NCBI GenBank assembly: GCA_964447155.1
Contig: CAYURM010000003.1
Location: 1-64,000, forward strand
DNA: 64,000 bases
Direction: 5' to 3'
Source: SMBSF63 sp034003545
Lineage (GTDB): Bacteria; Chloroflexota; Anaerolineae; Anaerolineales; Anaerolineaceae
In this document: positions 1 through 7,453 of the stretch, piece by piece
Layout: each line of letters begins with the position of its first letter
How positions within the stretch are numbered: position 1 is the stretch's first letter
Translations under genes and position numbers: made by a program
The notes under the pieces: generated by a model
What the model was told of the DNA's origin: nothing
Database searches by the model: none
Seen by the model: only the letters and a program-made list of their open reading frames with translations

Positions 1-138
1 TCAGGTTTCGTCTCCTTTTTCAACCCTTTTTACTATTTTTCGGATAGGTTCTAAACTCTTCCGTCCTCCATCACCTCTACCACCTGGCCCTTGATATGAA
101 TTCGTTTTCCGATCACTGAATTCAGGTAATCCTTCCAC
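1..138 (-). other. Possible short ORF, 45 codons, unrecognised
   Basis: A reading frame opens with GTG at 138 and ends in TGA at the window edge. It encodes a basic, Gly-rich peptide with the segment GPGGRGDGGRK followed by an amphipathic lysine-rich end. No family is recognised. An upstream in-frame stop and a weak GAGG-like site are the only support. It lies downstream of tRNA-Pro(GGG) on the same strand, so it may be a remnant of a truncated gene. I see nothing else between it and the tRNA. Confidence 0.2.
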
Positions 139-346
139 ACCTCATATGAAAAAATGAAAGATACCTACTAATGTTTCAATTATACATCTAAGAGGCAAAA
201 CGTTCTATTGGAAAAGTTGGTTGAAAAATTTCTCTCGGACAGGCTGCTAGGGGATTCCTTTCTGCTGGCGTTTCATTAGTTAAATGAATCGCAAAACGCT
301 TATCCGTGTTATTCGCGATAGATAAGCGTTCTGTGGTTTTGTGCAG

Positions 347-421
<75 letters not shown>

Positions 422-558
422 AATTGCTGGGTTATTATAGTCACTTCTTTGATTTTTTGCAACCCTTTGGTGGAAAAATGTTTTTTCGGGTTTGTTGCAA
501 ATTTGGCTGTTCCCGTTTAGGATTGGGGCAGATGGTTGAGATTTGGGAGGGAATGCTG

Positions 559-1098
559 ATGGGAAACAGGAAAATTTATTTTATGGTCCTGATATTTTTA
601 TTGCTCCTGTTGTTCGGCTGCGGGCTGCCGGGGGTGGAGGAGGAAGCACCGGCACAACTGGAGCCGGAATCCCCCTTGCCTACGGAAATTCCGCCGGCAA
701 GAAGGTTGCCGACGCCTGAGCCGACCGCGGTGCCGTCCTGGCGTATGCCTGCCCCCGCTGGATCGCTGCTGGTGGTGCAGGACACCGATAACGACCCGGC
801 CTGGGAAGAGATTGCGGCGACGCAGGCGGCTGCGCTTGCCATCCCGGCGCCGTATTATTATGAGGTGTACCTGCTGCCAGCCGGGATCAAATTCCCTGAA
901 GTGGAGGCGCATTACGAAGCAGAAATGTCTGCAAGAAAATATACACCAGCGCGCAATGAGCAGGGTGATAATCAGATGTATTTGATGACCTATCTGTATC
1001 CGTTGAACAGGACATCGAAGAATGCGGTGTTGTTCTATGCCGAGCTTTCGAATCGGGAGCCGATGGTGCTGGTGATTTATTCCCATCCGATTGAGTAA
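559..1098 (+). CDS. Putative lipoprotein, function unknown
   Basis: The protein has about 179 residues. The N-terminus is a lipoprotein signal: Lys/Arg near the start, a Leu/Ile-rich core and a lipobox ending FGC, so Cys21 is the expected lipidated residue. A Pro/Thr/Glu-rich spacer follows, then a roughly 110-residue domain (ending VLVIYSHPIE) that I do not recognise. The start is taken as ATG 559 because GGGAGG at 545-550 is about 8 nt upstream; ATG 553 is too close to it. A longer frame reaches back to 424 without ribosome-site support. The gene runs away from tRNA-Pro and is closed by a strong terminator. Role unknown, location probably cell-surface. Confidence 0.75.
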   Translation: MGNRKIYFMVLIFLLLLLFGCGLPGVEEEAPAQLEPESPLPTEIPPARRLPTPEPTAVPSWRMPAPAGSLLVVQDTDNDPAWEEIAATQAAALAIPAPYYYEVYLLPAGIKFPEVEAHYEAEMSARKYTPARNEQGDNQMYLMTYLYPLNRTSKNAVLFYAELSNREPMVLVIYSHPIE

Positions 1099-1124
1099 GA
1101 ACGGCAGGGGTGTGACATAACAAG

Positions 1125-1169
1125 AAAACAGGCAGGGAGTGTGAAGCTCTGCCTGTTTTTGTTTTTTTC
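1125..1169 (+). terminator. Rho-independent terminator of the lipoprotein gene
   Basis: AAAACAGGCAG pairs with CTGCCTGTTTT around a short loop, followed by a T-rich run. Confidence 0.85.
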
Positions 1170-1191
1170 AAACTTGAATTTACAAACTGCG

Positions 1192-1211
1192 ATGACGACT
1201 GAAGTCGTCAT
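1192..1211 (+). repeat. Small palindromic repeat, copy 1 (ACGACT-type)
   Basis: ATGACGACT-GA-AGTCGTCAT, followed by CACAATT. Related copies are at 42446-42465, 45324-45343, 46406-46423 and, inverted, near 46358-46382. Confidence 0.7.
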
Positions 1212-1297
1212 CACAATTTTTATACAATATCCATGGTATGGCTGTGTTTGTTTGGCCTGCGAAATGGGAAAATTTGCCAGCTTTAAAGATAGTGCGC

Positions 1298-1413
1298 AGT
1301 GATGCGGACAGGTCACGCGCAGCGCCTGTCCTTACGGCAGAAAGGGGATGATTTGTATAGAGGGATTGTGTTATGGTCAGGAAAAGCGGACAAGTCGGGA
1401 GACTTGTCCCTGC
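1298..1413. repeat. Two intergenic palindromes of the GGACAGG/CCTGTCC type
   Basis: GGACAGG..CCTGTCC lies near 1303-1333 and GGACAAGTC-GGGA-GACTTGTCC at 1388-1411. A third related element is at 29828-29875. The second hairpin sits just beyond the 3' end of the minus-strand operon ending at 1424 and may stabilise or end that transcript. The rest of 1212-1372 holds nothing else I can identify. Confidence 0.55.
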
Positions 1414-1423
1414 AAAGGGTGAA

Positions 1424-2119
1424 TCAGGGCACCTGGCCCCAGGCGTAGAAGGTGGGGATATAGAGGATGCGCTCGCCGGACTGCCAGGCGGCGCGGTCGA
1501 TCTCTTTCAGGTGCTGGAGTTCAGCGTTCGGGAGGGTGTTTTCCAGGTCGGCCTGGATGATGTCCCATTCCTGCTGCCAGTCCTGGGGGGTAAATTCAGC
1601 CGTCCAGTGGCCGCTGATCAGGCCAGCCTGGATATTTTGCAGACCAGCCTGGGCGAACAGGCCGCGCAAAACGCGCCCAATGGCGGGGTTTGCGCCTTGC
1701 TGGCGCAGGGCGGTCGTCTGGCGCGCGCCGAGGGATTGCAGGGCCGCGGGATGGTCGATACGCCCGGTGTGGTCTGGTTCGGCAAAAGCGATCACCCAGC
1801 CGCCGGTTTTGACGACGCGCGTCATTTCCTGCAGGGCCTGGGCGGGATCTGCCAGCCAGAGGAGGAGAAAATGGCAGACCGAAGCGTCCAGACTGTTGGC
1901 GGCATAGGGCAGGCGAAGGGCATCACCGCAGGTCAGCCGTGTGCCTGCGGTGTTTGATTGTGCTTCCTGAAGGTATGAGAAGTTGTGATCCAGCCCGTAG
2001 AGCGTCGCGGGGGTTGACTCTGCCAGACTGTGCAGGACAGCTCCGGTTCCGCATCCGACTTCCAGAATGCGGCCGGCGGTGCTGTCCAGACCGGTTGCAC
2101 GCAGGATATGCGTCCGCAT
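1424..2119 (-). CDS. Class I SAM-dependent methyltransferase, last gene of radical SAM operon
   Basis: 231 residues from the first ATG. SAM-binding motif I is LEVGCGTGAV (about residues 19-28), followed by the acidic residue in YGLDHN and a later GDALRLPYAANSLD segment, typical of the Methyltransf_11/25 group. The start is problematic. In-frame codons upstream encode DWHGRFTQQARWTAQ, which looks like the usual N-terminal helix of such enzymes, but no ATG, GTG or TTG precedes it before an in-frame TGA. The neighbouring radical SAM-like gene stops in GCT-TGA-C exactly one frame away. A rare ATC start, a +1 frameshift fusion, or a sequence error are all possible. Context suggests modification of the same substrate as the upstream radical SAM enzymes. 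Confidence 0.8.
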   Translation of the reverse strand: MRTHILRATGLDSTAGRILEVGCGTGAVLHSLAESTPATLYGLDHNFSYLQEAQSNTAGTRLTCGDALRLPYAANSLDASVCHFLLLWLADPAQALQEMTRVVKTGGWVIAFAEPDHTGRIDHPAALQSLGARQTTALRQQGANPAIGRVLRGLFAQAGLQNIQAGLISGHWTAEFTPQDWQQEWDIIQADLENTLPNAELQHLKEIDRAAWQSGERILYIPTFYAWGQVP

Positions 2120-2171
2120 TTGGGCTGTCCAGCGGGCTTGCTGCGTAAAGCGGCCGTGCCAGTCCGGGACG

Positions 2172-3344
2172 TCAAGCGAGCTTTTGATAGATTTGCTCCC
2201 ATTCGTCGGTCAGCAGGTTGCCGAGGACTTCGGTCAAGCCCTGGCTGCGGAGGACGTCGCCATCCGGTTCGACGTACATCCAGCCGTGTCCGCTGCCGTC
2301 AATGATCTGGTCTGCGTTTTCCAGTTCCAGGGCGACAGGGTTAAAGCGTGAATACGGCACGGGCAGATCCCAGACCAGGGTCAGTTCGTGTTCTGCGACA
2401 GCCTGACGCAGGTCTTCGAGAGATTCCTGCAGGGCAGGGTCACTGGCGCTGAGGGAGATGGAATGCACGCCCATTTCATCAAATTTATCGAGGAGGGCGG
2501 TCATCTCTTGCAGCTCTTCCTGCGCGTTGCTGGTATCGTTGAGGGTAAGATGGACGGTGATGTAGAGATTTTCTGCCAGACAGTCTCTCAGGGCCTCCCA
2601 GGCCTGTTCTTCATTGCGGTCAAAGATCATCATGACATGGTCCAGGCCGGCGATGAGGAGCTGGTCACGATAGGTTGATTCGGAGAGACGCAGGCCGTTG
2701 GTCAGCAGGCCGGTGACCTGTCCCAATTCTTCAGAGAGGGCGAGCAGGTCTGGCAGGTCGGGACGCATGGTGGGTTCGCCGCCGGTGAAGATGAGGTGGG
2801 GAATGCCCGCATCCCAGGTCTTCTGGATGATGGTCTGCCATTCTTCGGTGGTCAGTTCTCGTTTGACACGTTTGCCGGGGGTGAATATCTCTGCATCTTT
2901 GTCAGGCACCTGGTAGGTTACGGCGCAGTCGAGGCGATAAGGCGCCGCGCCTTTCCCGCTGTATGGTTCCCGGCGGTCGAAACCGAGGTAGGTGATCGGA
3001 TCGAGGTCTTCGGTACTGATCAGGATTTCAATCTGTTCTTTGAGGCTGGCAAAGTCCTGCATGGCCTGCTGCTGAGGCACGTCATAGCGTTTGGCAACCG
3101 AGCGGGCGATGACATCTTCGGGGGTTTGTTTGATGAGGTGGTAGGCAAATTCGGTGGCGGTCTCGTTCAGGTGGAGGACTGTGCTGGCATTGATAATGAG
3201 CATGCCCTTTCCATCGGGATCAATGCGCAGGTGCAGGCGGTAAGGCTCTGCTGCATCGGGCGGTGTCTGATAAGGATACAGCCCGGGAGGCAGCGGTTCT
3301 TTCGGGGGGAAAATTTTTGAGAGAAAACGGTCAAATATATTCAT
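2172..3344 (-). CDS. Radical SAM-like protein lacking the 4Fe-4S cysteines (pseudo-enzyme)
   Basis: 390 residues, clearly paralogous to the adjacent 3347-4756 product. Residues ~35-110 form a PqqD-like/RRE region (HLRIDPDGKGMLIINAS..LHLN). The radical SAM barrel follows, with TGGEP kept at about 188-192. At the place of CxxxCxxC the sequence reads TYQVPDKDAEIFT, so the three cluster cysteines are replaced by Val146, Asp150 and Ile153. The SPASM region is shortened and has no cysteines. It therefore cannot bind the canonical cluster and is best read as a non-catalytic partner, perhaps for substrate recognition. Its start is 3 nt after the stop of the active paralogue, implying coupled translation. 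Confidence 0.85.
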   Translation of the reverse strand: MNIFDRFLSKIFPPKEPLPPGLYPYQTPPDAAEPYRLHLRIDPDGKGMLIINASTVLHLNETATEFAYHLIKQTPEDVIARSVAKRYDVPQQQAMQDFASLKEQIEILISTEDLDPITYLGFDRREPYSGKGAAPYRLDCAVTYQVPDKDAEIFTPGKRVKRELTTEEWQTIIQKTWDAGIPHLIFTGGEPTMRPDLPDLLALSEELGQVTGLLTNGLRLSESTYRDQLLIAGLDHVMMIFDRNEEQAWEALRDCLAENLYITVHLTLNDTSNAQEELQEMTALLDKFDEMGVHSISLSASDPALQESLEDLRQAVAEHELTLVWDLPVPYSRFNPVALELENADQIIDGSGHGWMYVEPDGDVLRSQGLTEVLGNLLTDEWEQIYQKLA

Positions 3345-3346
3345 GT

Positions 3347-4756
3347 TTAAAACCCTCCATTCATGGCTTCGGCTTGCAGCGGGTCAAAAGGATCCTTTGG
3401 GTTGGACATGCGCCCGGATTGGCGGGCCAGGGGGCAGCCGCCCCCGCATTCCTGTAAAAAGTGGCAGTGGCCGCAGGCTTCCGGCAGTGCCTTCCGTTCC
3501 CGCAGACTGACGGCATGCGGGTGTTCCCAGATGGTTTGCCACTTGTCGGTGAGCATATTGCCAAGCACGCAGTCATAGTATGCCTGGCAGGGGATCACGT
3601 CCCCGTTGGGTTCGGTGCACATATTGTAGAATGCGGCCGTGCAGCCTTTGACGCCCAGATCCAGTCGTTCGGGATCGAAATTGCAATACTGGGTGGGGGT
3701 GTACCAGATCAATTTTTGGTTGTGTGCCTCGGTTTTTTCCTGAGCCAGCAGGAGGAGGGGCGGCAGGACGGATTCGTCCAGGCCGCTGCCAACGTCCTTG
3801 CCTTTGCCGGAGTAGATGAGGGCATTCAGGCCGACGGTGGGCACGCCCAGCTCGGCCAGAAAGTCGAGCGTCTGGGCGAGGGTGTCAACGTTGTCATCCA
3901 GCATGGTAGTGTTGGTCATCATGTATAGTTCGGGCACGGCGATGACGTTGCGTACCCCGGCGACGGTTTGCTGCCAGGCACCCTGGGCGCAGACCATGCG
4001 GTCATGAATAGCGGCATCGTGGGACTCGAGGGTGATCTGGACGTGGTCAAGGCCGGCGTCAACCAACTGCTGGACGTATGCTGCGTCACGCAGCCTGCGC
4101 CCGTTGGTGTTGATGCCGGTGATCTGGCCTTTGCTTTCGGCATAGGCGATCAGTTCGGGTAAATCCTCCCGCAGGGTGGGCTCGCCGCCGGTGAAGATGA
4201 TGTGCGGAATACCGTCGTCCCACAGGCGGTCGAGAATGTGCTTCCACTGGGCAGTATCCAGTTCGGGGTAATTGCGCAGGCGGGCGTTGTAGCAGTGGGC
4301 GCAGTCATTGTTGCAGCGGTAGGTCAGCGCCAGGTCCATGCGGTAGGGGGCGGAGAGCTTTGCGGCAAAGGGCTTGACGAAATCGGTGAGCGGTTCGTAT
4401 AACTGGAAGGTTTGGCCCATGAAGATCATCTCATCCAGCTGGTGGGCGAGGGTATCGTAGTCGTTGGCTGCCTGTTCACCATTAACTTCGTATAGATTAA
4501 CGAGGGCAGCAATGGCTGCTTCACGGGGGGCTTTATTCAGCACCAAAAAAGCCATGAAAACTGCGGTGGGGTTGAGGTGCAGCAGGTGTTTGGCATTGAT
4601 CAGGATCAAGCCGCTGCCGTCCGGCTCCACGCGCAGATGGACGCGGCTTTTTTCCGCTTCGGATTGCTGAAGCTGGAAGTGGTGCACGCCAGGGGGCGGG
4701 GGAGACAGCGATTCCCTCTGGCTGCGTGATCCGGTCAACCCGTTCAATGAGGACAT
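3347..4756 (-). CDS. RRE-containing radical SAM/SPASM maturase
   Basis: 469 residues. Residues ~36-112 resemble a PqqD-like RiPP recognition element (VHLRVEPDGSGLILINAKHL). The radical SAM cluster motif is C148-x3-C152-x2-C155 (CNNDCAHC), and the SAM-binding TGGEP is at 189-193. The C-terminal SPASM region carries Cys at about 372, 380, 390, 396, 428, 431, 437 and 441, enough for auxiliary 4Fe-4S clusters. Enzymes of this architecture modify peptides, for example by thioether or C-C crosslinks. The gene starts 3 nt after the stop of the membrane protein with the Cys-Ala tail, the natural substrate candidate; this is inference. The exact reaction is unknown. Confidence 0.88.
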   Translation of the reverse strand: MSSLNGLTGSRSQRESLSPPPPGVHHFQLQQSEAEKSRVHLRVEPDGSGLILINAKHLLHLNPTAVFMAFLVLNKAPREAAIAALVNLYEVNGEQAANDYDTLAHQLDEMIFMGQTFQLYEPLTDFVKPFAAKLSAPYRMDLALTYRCNNDCAHCYNARLRNYPELDTAQWKHILDRLWDDGIPHIIFTGGEPTLREDLPELIAYAESKGQITGINTNGRRLRDAAYVQQLVDAGLDHVQITLESHDAAIHDRMVCAQGAWQQTVAGVRNVIAVPELYMMTNTTMLDDNVDTLAQTLDFLAELGVPTVGLNALIYSGKGKDVGSGLDESVLPPLLLLAQEKTEAHNQKLIWYTPTQYCNFDPERLDLGVKGCTAAFYNMCTEPNGDVIPCQAYYDCVLGNMLTDKWQTIWEHPHAVSLRERKALPEACGHCHFLQECGGGCPLARQSGRMSNPKDPFDPLQAEAMNGGF

Positions 4757-4759
4757 ATT

Positions 4760-6439
4760 TTAGCGTCCACCGCCGGCACAGGCGCAGGCACAGCCCGCAC
4801 AGGCACAGGCGCAGGCACAGCTCCGTCCGCCGCCGCTGCCTGATGAGCGGGAGGTGGAGGAGGGCTTGGGCATCGGGTTGGTTTGGTTGGTGATGCCGCT
4901 GGTGAAGCCGGTCAAGCTGCCGATGGCGCCGGCGGCGAAAGCCTGGGTGCCATTGACCACAGAGGAAGCAAAGCTGGAGCCGGGCAGGTTGGGTACAGAG
5001 ATGGCCCGTCCGGTGCTGGTGCTGCTGGAGGAGAAAGTTCTTCCTGCTGAAGCGGCCGAACCGGAAGCGGCGGAACGGAAGGTTGGGTCGTAGCGTCCCC
5101 ACCAGATGGGCACAAAGAGCGGGCCAGACCCGAAGCTGCGCCGGGTGCGGTCGTCGAAATCCTTGTCGAGCATCGTCCAGCCCATGTAATCGTCAAATTT
5201 CTCGATTTTGACATCGGGTGTATCGGCGGCCTCCACGTGCTGCCAGGCACGCTCCATGATGTCTTCATAATAGGCGACGGTTTCCTTGTGGCTGAAGCCT
5301 TTCATTTTGCTGGTCACTTCCTTGATCAGATTGACCATCAAATTCTGGAGTGCTTTACGACGATTTTTTTCTTCGCCTTTGAAAGCAGCCAGGAATTCTT
5401 CTTCATACGTGTGCAGTTTTTCGGGCAGCGGGTCAGCCACTTTCAGCTTGAGGGGCTCCTGGCTGATAACGGTGGCGCCGCCTTTCTTGATGGTGGAGAA
5501 GAGGATCATGGTGACGATTTTATCGAGGGGCTGTTCCAGGAGGACGGCGGCTTCAACGGCGGTGAGGCCGCGCTTGATACCGTGGCCTTCAATGGCGATC
5601 TTGGGCGGCAAGTACTTCAACTTGCGCTTTTTTGAACCGCGGACCGAGCCAAAGATGACCAGACCAAAGAAGCCAAAAATAAGAATGTTGAAACATACGC
5701 AAATCAGGTTTTCGTTTGCAAAGAAACTGGCGATGGCGGAAGGCGGTTTTTGCAGGGCGTCTTCCGGTACGAAATCCATGGGGAAGCTGGCGCCAAAGAG
5801 GTATTGGGTGTGGCTGTCGGCCTGGCTGCTGCTCCAGCGGTAATAGACGCGTCCCTGGTCATCATAGCCCGATTCCGGTTCGTCCGCACCGACCCATCGT
5901 TTGGGTTCGTGATAAATTGGCTGCTCTGGTTCCATTCCTGGCGGCAGGTACAGGGTTACGGTTAATTCTGTATCTCCGGTAACATATTCGCTGCCAAAAT
6001 AATTGGGCGAGAAATTGAAGCTGGCGTAGTCTTCGACATCCGAAAGATATAATGCATTGTTAATATCGGGGATGCGCACATGTACAATGCCGGATCTGCC
6101 GGGCTGGATTTCCTGATTGCCCAGGGCAAGCTCGATGCCATCAACATAGGAAGAATAGCCAATCCCGGAGATGGGGGTACCGTCAATGTCCGCAGTAACG
6201 GCAGACAGGGGATAGGAACCGGTTGGCGTACCGACATCAATATAATCAATCGGGTCGGCAGAAGGATCGTTGGTAAAGATGAACCAGTATTCAACCAGCA
6301 TGGTGCCGTCGGGATTGATGTATACATTGGCGGTGGTTTTGTTGACCTCAAAGAGATAGGTCTGTGCAGAAACGAGGCCGGGGGTTAACGCAAGTACCAT
6401 TAAGAGCAGCAGCGCAATACTGATCAGCTTCTTTTTCAT
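4760..6439 (-). CDS. DUF2207-like membrane protein with C-terminal Cys-Ala repeat tail
   Basis: 559 residues. A Sec signal peptide (MKKKLISIALLLLMVLAL..VSAQ) leads into a beta-rich extracellular domain of about 200 residues resembling DUF2207. One membrane segment lies near 245-270, then a cytoplasmic region of about 220 residues with a winged-helix-like start (GLTAVEAAVLLEQPLDKIV). The end is a low-complexity Ser/Gly/Ala linker that finishes in S-(CA)4-G-(CA)3-GGGR: seven cysteines alternating with alanine. DUF2207-like proteins often have Gly-rich tails; the alternating Cys makes this one unusual. Next to an RRE radical SAM enzyme it looks like a modification target or metal-binding tail. 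I checked the tail codon by codon at 4763-4822. Confidence 0.82.
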   Translation of the reverse strand: MKKKLISIALLLLMVLALTPGLVSAQTYLFEVNKTTANVYINPDGTMLVEYWFIFTNDPSADPIDYIDVGTPTGSYPLSAVTADIDGTPISGIGYSSYVDGIELALGNQEIQPGRSGIVHVRIPDINNALYLSDVEDYASFNFSPNYFGSEYVTGDTELTVTLYLPPGMEPEQPIYHEPKRWVGADEPESGYDDQGRVYYRWSSSQADSHTQYLFGASFPMDFVPEDALQKPPSAIASFFANENLICVCFNILIFGFFGLVIFGSVRGSKKRKLKYLPPKIAIEGHGIKRGLTAVEAAVLLEQPLDKIVTMILFSTIKKGGATVISQEPLKLKVADPLPEKLHTYEEEFLAAFKGEEKNRRKALQNLMVNLIKEVTSKMKGFSHKETVAYYEDIMERAWQHVEAADTPDVKIEKFDDYMGWTMLDKDFDDRTRRSFGSGPLFVPIWWGRYDPTFRSAASGSAASAGRTFSSSSTSTGRAISVPNLPGSSFASSVVNGTQAFAAGAIGSLTGFTSGITNQTNPMPKPSSTSRSSGSGGGRSCACACACAGCACACAGGGR

Positions 6440-6485
6440 GAGTTTTCTCCAGATACAAAACGGAATCGCATTTGATAAACGTCTT

Positions 6486-6857
6486 TTACCACTTGGGTTC
6501 TTCGGTAATTTGATACGTGGTGTGGCAGTAGGGACAGGTCACTACCGGGGCGCCGGCCACCAGCTTGATGTCATCGGAATGGAGGACCCCGCCGCAGGAT
6601 TTGCATTTGATGGTATCCATATTGACATTCCCGGGAAGATCGATATTCAGGGTCACATTCTCTTCCTTGCCAGTTTCTTTTGCCGCGCGGCGGGAAGCGA
6701 ACAGGATGATTGCGAATCCAATCACGACCAGAATAATGCCAGTCCATACCCAGCCCCATCCACCGCCGCCGGCATCACCGGAACCGATAATAAATAACAC
6801 GCCAAACAGGATGAGAATCCCGGCGGCAATATAGGCGATGGTTTTAATGCCTTTCAT
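6486..6857 (-). CDS. Small membrane protein with C-terminal zinc ribbon
   Basis: About 123 residues. Two hydrophobic helices (near 4-25 and 36-54) are separated by a Gly/Trp-rich turn. A short polar linker follows, then a rubredoxin-like zinc ribbon CKSC..CPYC. The start at 6857 (MKGIKT) is preferred because GGAGG lies 8 nt upstream; the ATG at 6872 overlaps that site. It is the first gene of the minus-strand operon that continues into the Cys-tailed membrane protein 46 nt downstream. The ribbon may bind metal at the inner face of the membrane; role in the system unknown. Confidence 0.8.
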   Translation of the reverse strand: MKGIKTIAYIAAGILILFGVLFIIGSGDAGGGGWGWVWTGIILVVIGFAIILFASRRAAKETGKEENVTLNIDLPGNVNMDTIKCKSCGGVLHSDDIKLVAGAPVVTCPYCHTTYQITEEPKW

Positions 6858-7120
6858 TATTTTTTCCTCCATGTTGGATTGTTGATTGCTGTGCGCAATT
6901 TTTCAGATGATGATCAATGATCTGTGAAAAATACCACCAACTATAGTTTAACATTTTCTGTCGAAATGAGCAATTCAAAGAACAGGCGTAATTTTGTGAA
7001 AACGGGTGTGGCAAAGACAAAACGACGATTTTTTGATTAAAGAAAATTAATGAAACACAGACAAGTTATTGGTATCATTAAGATATACGAAGAAAACTAT
7101 AAAGAGTAGCGAGGTGATCC

Positions 7121-7453
7121 ATGAATAAAAAGAAGAACAGTGTTTTGTTAATAACGGTACTCTTGATACTGGCCTGCGGGGTTTTGCCTTTTGAATGGAC
7201 AGGTACTGCAGGACAGGCGGACGAGCAGCCTTCTGCCACCAACACAGCGATTGAGTTGGATACGAATGTTCCGATGAAAACCATCACACAGACAGCTGTA
7301 TCGACTTCTACCCTGGCATCGTCATCTACACCGCTGCCTACCAGAACGCTGATCCCAACCAAAACGACGACGCTGACGCCGACAAAGACACAAATCCCGA
7401 CACGCACGCCCTATTATTGTCCGCAAGCGGGTATCGGGACGCCGTGCCCATAA
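7121..7453 (+). CDS. Small Thr-rich lipoprotein, unknown function
   Basis: 110 residues. The N-terminal signal ends in a lipobox (LILAC, Cys19). The mature part is almost entirely Thr/Ser/Pro-rich low complexity with TPTKT-like repeats and ends in YYCPQAGIGTPCP, a two-Cys tail. GAGGTG at 7110-7115 is a good ribosome site. It is divergent from the 1.4-6.9 kb operon, so 6858-7120 should hold promoters for both; no box there is convincing. Its 3' end overlaps the next gene. It may be a surface anchor or spacer. Confidence 0.65.
   Translation: MNKKKNSVLLITVLLILACGVLPFEWTGTAGQADEQPSATNTAIELDTNVPMKTITQTAVSTSTLASSSTPLPTRTLIPTKTTTLTPTKTQIPTRTPYYCPQAGIGTPCP

Noticed and set aside
1373..1957. 194-codon plus-strand ORF
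   Set aside because: Antisense to the methyltransferase with motif LEVGCGTG; no ribosome site.
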